Assembly (NCBI GenBank): GCA_030740295.1
Contig: JASLXP010000314.1
Coordinates: 1-6,897 of the forward strand
Direction of reading: 5' to 3'
DNA: 6,897 nucleotides
DNA from: Planctomycetota bacterium
GTDB taxonomy: Bacteria; Planctomycetota; PUPC01; JACPCR01
The notes below the pieces were generated by a model. The model was not told the DNA's origin and made no database searches. It was given only the letters and a program-made list of their open reading frames with translations. Below, in pieces: positions 5,416-6,897 of the stretch. Positions within the stretch are counted from its first letter, which is position 1; each line of letters starts with the position of its first letter. The translations under genes were made by a program, and so were the position numbers.

Positions 5416-6897
5416 TAGCTCTTTCGGGTTTTCGGGGTCGGTGAAATCGGCGAGCTGAATAGTGCCGTCGAAGGTGTGGGAGAAGACAGCGATGTTCTTG
5501 TCACTGACGTAACCGGCCTGCCGGCCTTCGCCCGCGGTCAGGACGCTGGCCACCTTCACGGGCTTCGCGGGATCCTTCAGACTGAAAATCCACAGGCCGA
5601 AGCAGAAGTCGTCGATGAAAAGATGTCCTTTGGCGTACTCGATCTGTTTGAACTCACTGGGAAGCTCTTCCTGGTGTACGTAGACCACTTTCGGCTTGTT
5701 GCCGGATATGTCCACGACGTAGATCCGGGCCGGCTGCCAGTTGTAACGCGGTGGGGAATCGCCGTGGACGTTCCGGCCGTCGGTCACGTACATGAACTTG
5801 CCATGCAAGGTGGCGCCGCGGGTCGAGACGCGATATGGCTGTGCGAAGATGGTCGTCACCTGGTCGGGCGGCTCAGGGAGTTTTTCGTTCTTACGTCGCG
5901 GCTCATTGGCGAACTCGATGGCGGACAGGCGCTTGGGTTTCAGGGGATCCTTGACTTGGTAAACGTGAAACGTCTGGCCGCTCTGAACGATCATTTTGCC
6001 TTCGCTGACCACGTGGATGGCGCCGGGCGACGCGGTCGTTTTGCCCGACCGGTTGCGGCCAACAGACTGAGGAAAGGAAAACGACCCGACTTGTCTCGGG
6101 CTGAGCGGGTCCGATACGTCATAGATGCCCATCGTTCCAAAGCGATCCGCGAGATGGCCCCGCTCGAAGCCTGCGTAGGCCAACTGCGTGCCCTCCGGGA
6201 AGAAACAGTTGGCTGTGAACTTTGCCAGCTCATCGCTCGTCTTGACCACCTTCACGTCCACAGGATCGGTGATGTCGATGATTTTGCCGTTGGACATGTA
6301 GGCCATGTCCTTCTCCTCGAAGACCTTTGTCAGCCGGCCCTGCTCCCCCAGGTCCATGCTGAGCCCACGAACGGGACCGGGCCGATACGGATTCGCCAGG
6401 TTATCCACGCAGACTACGCCCCGGTGGCTGGTATTAATGAAACCGTATTGCTTGTATGGGAAGACGACCGCGTGGAAGTAGTAATTCGAGATGGCCGAGG
6501 CGGTGACCGGCCTGGCCGGATCGGTGATGTCGATGATCGTGTTCGTTCCCTCGCCGGAGGACACGTAGACGAAATCGCCGTGAATAATGAACCCGCGGCC
6601 GTGGACTCCAAACCCGCGACCAAAGACGCCCACCATGGAAACTTCGTCGTTGTCTCCTTGGGAAAACTTGAACCGGCCGAGCTTCGGGTCGATGGCAAGC
6701 GTGCCGAATGGGACATAAATCTCCGGCCATCCCGCTTCGTCCGAGAGGTCAAAGGCACGGGGCCGGATGCGGTCGTCACCGTAGCCCATCATCCCGCAGT
6801 ACTTCCAGGATGTTACATCCACGCCTTGCGATAAAACCTGGAACGACTTTCCGTAAAGATCGGTGATCTGTTCAGGCGATATCGGTTTTCCCTGAGC
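5413..6897 (-). CDS. LVIVD-repeat (beta-propeller-like) protein, 5' end missing, stopped by an in-frame TGA
   Basis: The frame is open from the right edge to a TGA at 5415-5413, giving 494 residues. A GTG at 6822 could be taken as the start, but the 25 codons before it read as ordinary protein (AQGKPISPEQITDLYGKSFQ, then VLSQG), so the true start is probably outside the window. At least seven to nine LVIVD units are visible, each ending in a strand plus a D-(I/V)-x-D-P-x-x-P turn: TIIDITDPARP, KIIDITDPVDV, IYDVSDPLSP, VYQVKDPLKP, VVDISGNKP, IFSLKDPAKP and LADFTDPENP. Such repeats are thought to build a propeller-like fold, are common in large, often exported bacterial proteins, and have no agreed biochemical role. 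With the downstream part the visible chain is about 782 residues plus the TGA codon and would form about 14 units. Convergent with the dehydrogenase; promoter and signal peptide lie outside the window. Confidence 0.85.
   Translation of the reverse strand, partial: AQGKPISPEQITDLYGKSFQVLSQGVDVTSWKYCGMMGYGDDRIRPRAFDLSDEAGWPEIYVPFGTLAIDPKLGRFKFSQGDNDEVSMVGVFGRGFGVHGRGFIIHGDFVYVSSGEGTNTIIDITDPARPVTASAISNYYFHAVVFPYKQYGFINTSHRGVVCVDNLANPYRPGPVRGLSMDLGEQGRLTKVFEEKDMAYMSNGKIIDITDPVDVKVVKTSDELAKFTANCFFPEGTQLAYAGFERGHLADRFGTMGIYDVSDPLSPRQVGSFSFPQSVGRNRSGKTTASPGAIHVVSEGKMIVQSGQTFHVYQVKDPLKPKRLSAIEFANEPRRKNEKLPEPPDQVTTIFAQPYRVSTRGATLHGKFMYVTDGRNVHGDSPPRYNWQPARIYVVDISGNKPKVVYVHQEELPSEFKQIEYAKGHLFIDDFCFGLWIFSLKDPAKPVKVASVLTAGEGRQAGYVSDKNIAVFSHTFDGTIQLADFTDPENPKEL

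Noticed and set aside
5476..6834. A 452-codon plus-strand open frame opposite the LVIVD-repeat gene
   Set aside because: Its translation is a mirror of the repeats (recurring IGDVDD-like strings from the opposite of D-I-x-D-P), has no domain of its own, and the minus strand has clear family repeats. A second frame at 4714-5418 is the same kind of shadow.
1..6897. CRISPR arrays, tRNA or rRNA genes, transposases, attachment sites
   Set aside because: No regularly spaced repeats, no cloverleaf or rRNA-like stretch, and no transposase or integrase motifs were seen on either strand.

Overview
The window holds three protein-coding units. Two run off the edges, and only the middle one is complete. 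The GC-rich coding sequence, the large LamG/CARDB-type protein, the LVIVD-repeat protein and an intergenic element containing ACGCCGAAGGCGTT all suggest an uncultivated or environmental bacterium of the Planctomycetota/Verrucomicrobiota/Lentisphaerota (PVC) kind, or a neighbouring phylum such as Hydrogenedentota. This is an impression from protein style and a remembered repeat, not a phylogenetic result.

Layout. (1) Bases 1-3209, plus strand: the last ~1068 residues of a large, probably secreted protein. It has the end of a LamG/concanavalin-like domain, beta-rich modules, a long aromatic-rich helical region and a C-terminal CARDB-like domain. (2) Bases 3210-3473: a 264-base intergenic region with a weak terminator-like hairpin, a GC-rich hairpin cluster that looks like a dispersed repeat, and two adjacent inverted repeats just ahead of the next gene. 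(3) Bases 3474-4496, plus strand: a complete D-2-hydroxyacid dehydrogenase of 340 residues with all catalytic and NAD-binding residues present. (4) Bases 4546-6897, minus strand, convergent with the dehydrogenase: an LVIVD-repeat (beta-propeller-like) protein that is open to the right edge. It is interrupted by one in-frame TGA at 5415-5413, and the same reading frame then continues for 288 more residues of the same repeats to a TAG.

The in-frame TGA is the most notable point. Both sides are clearly one protein in one frame. A perfect 6-bp hairpin with a G-first 5-nt loop lies 18 nt after the TGA, which fits the loose bacterial SECIS pattern (G at the start of the apical loop, 16-37 nt from UGA). 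Selenocysteine insertion is therefore possible. However, the TGA falls at a position occupied by Gly/Ala/Ser in sibling repeats, so a recent nonsense mutation or a sequence error is at least as likely. The dehydrogenase appears to stop at TGA, which argues against genome-wide reassignment of UGA.

How the genes work together is not clear from the sequence. A large LamG/CARDB protein beside a hydroxyacid dehydrogenase would suit extracellular polymer capture or breakdown followed by oxidation of a small hydroxyacid, but this is inference from context only.
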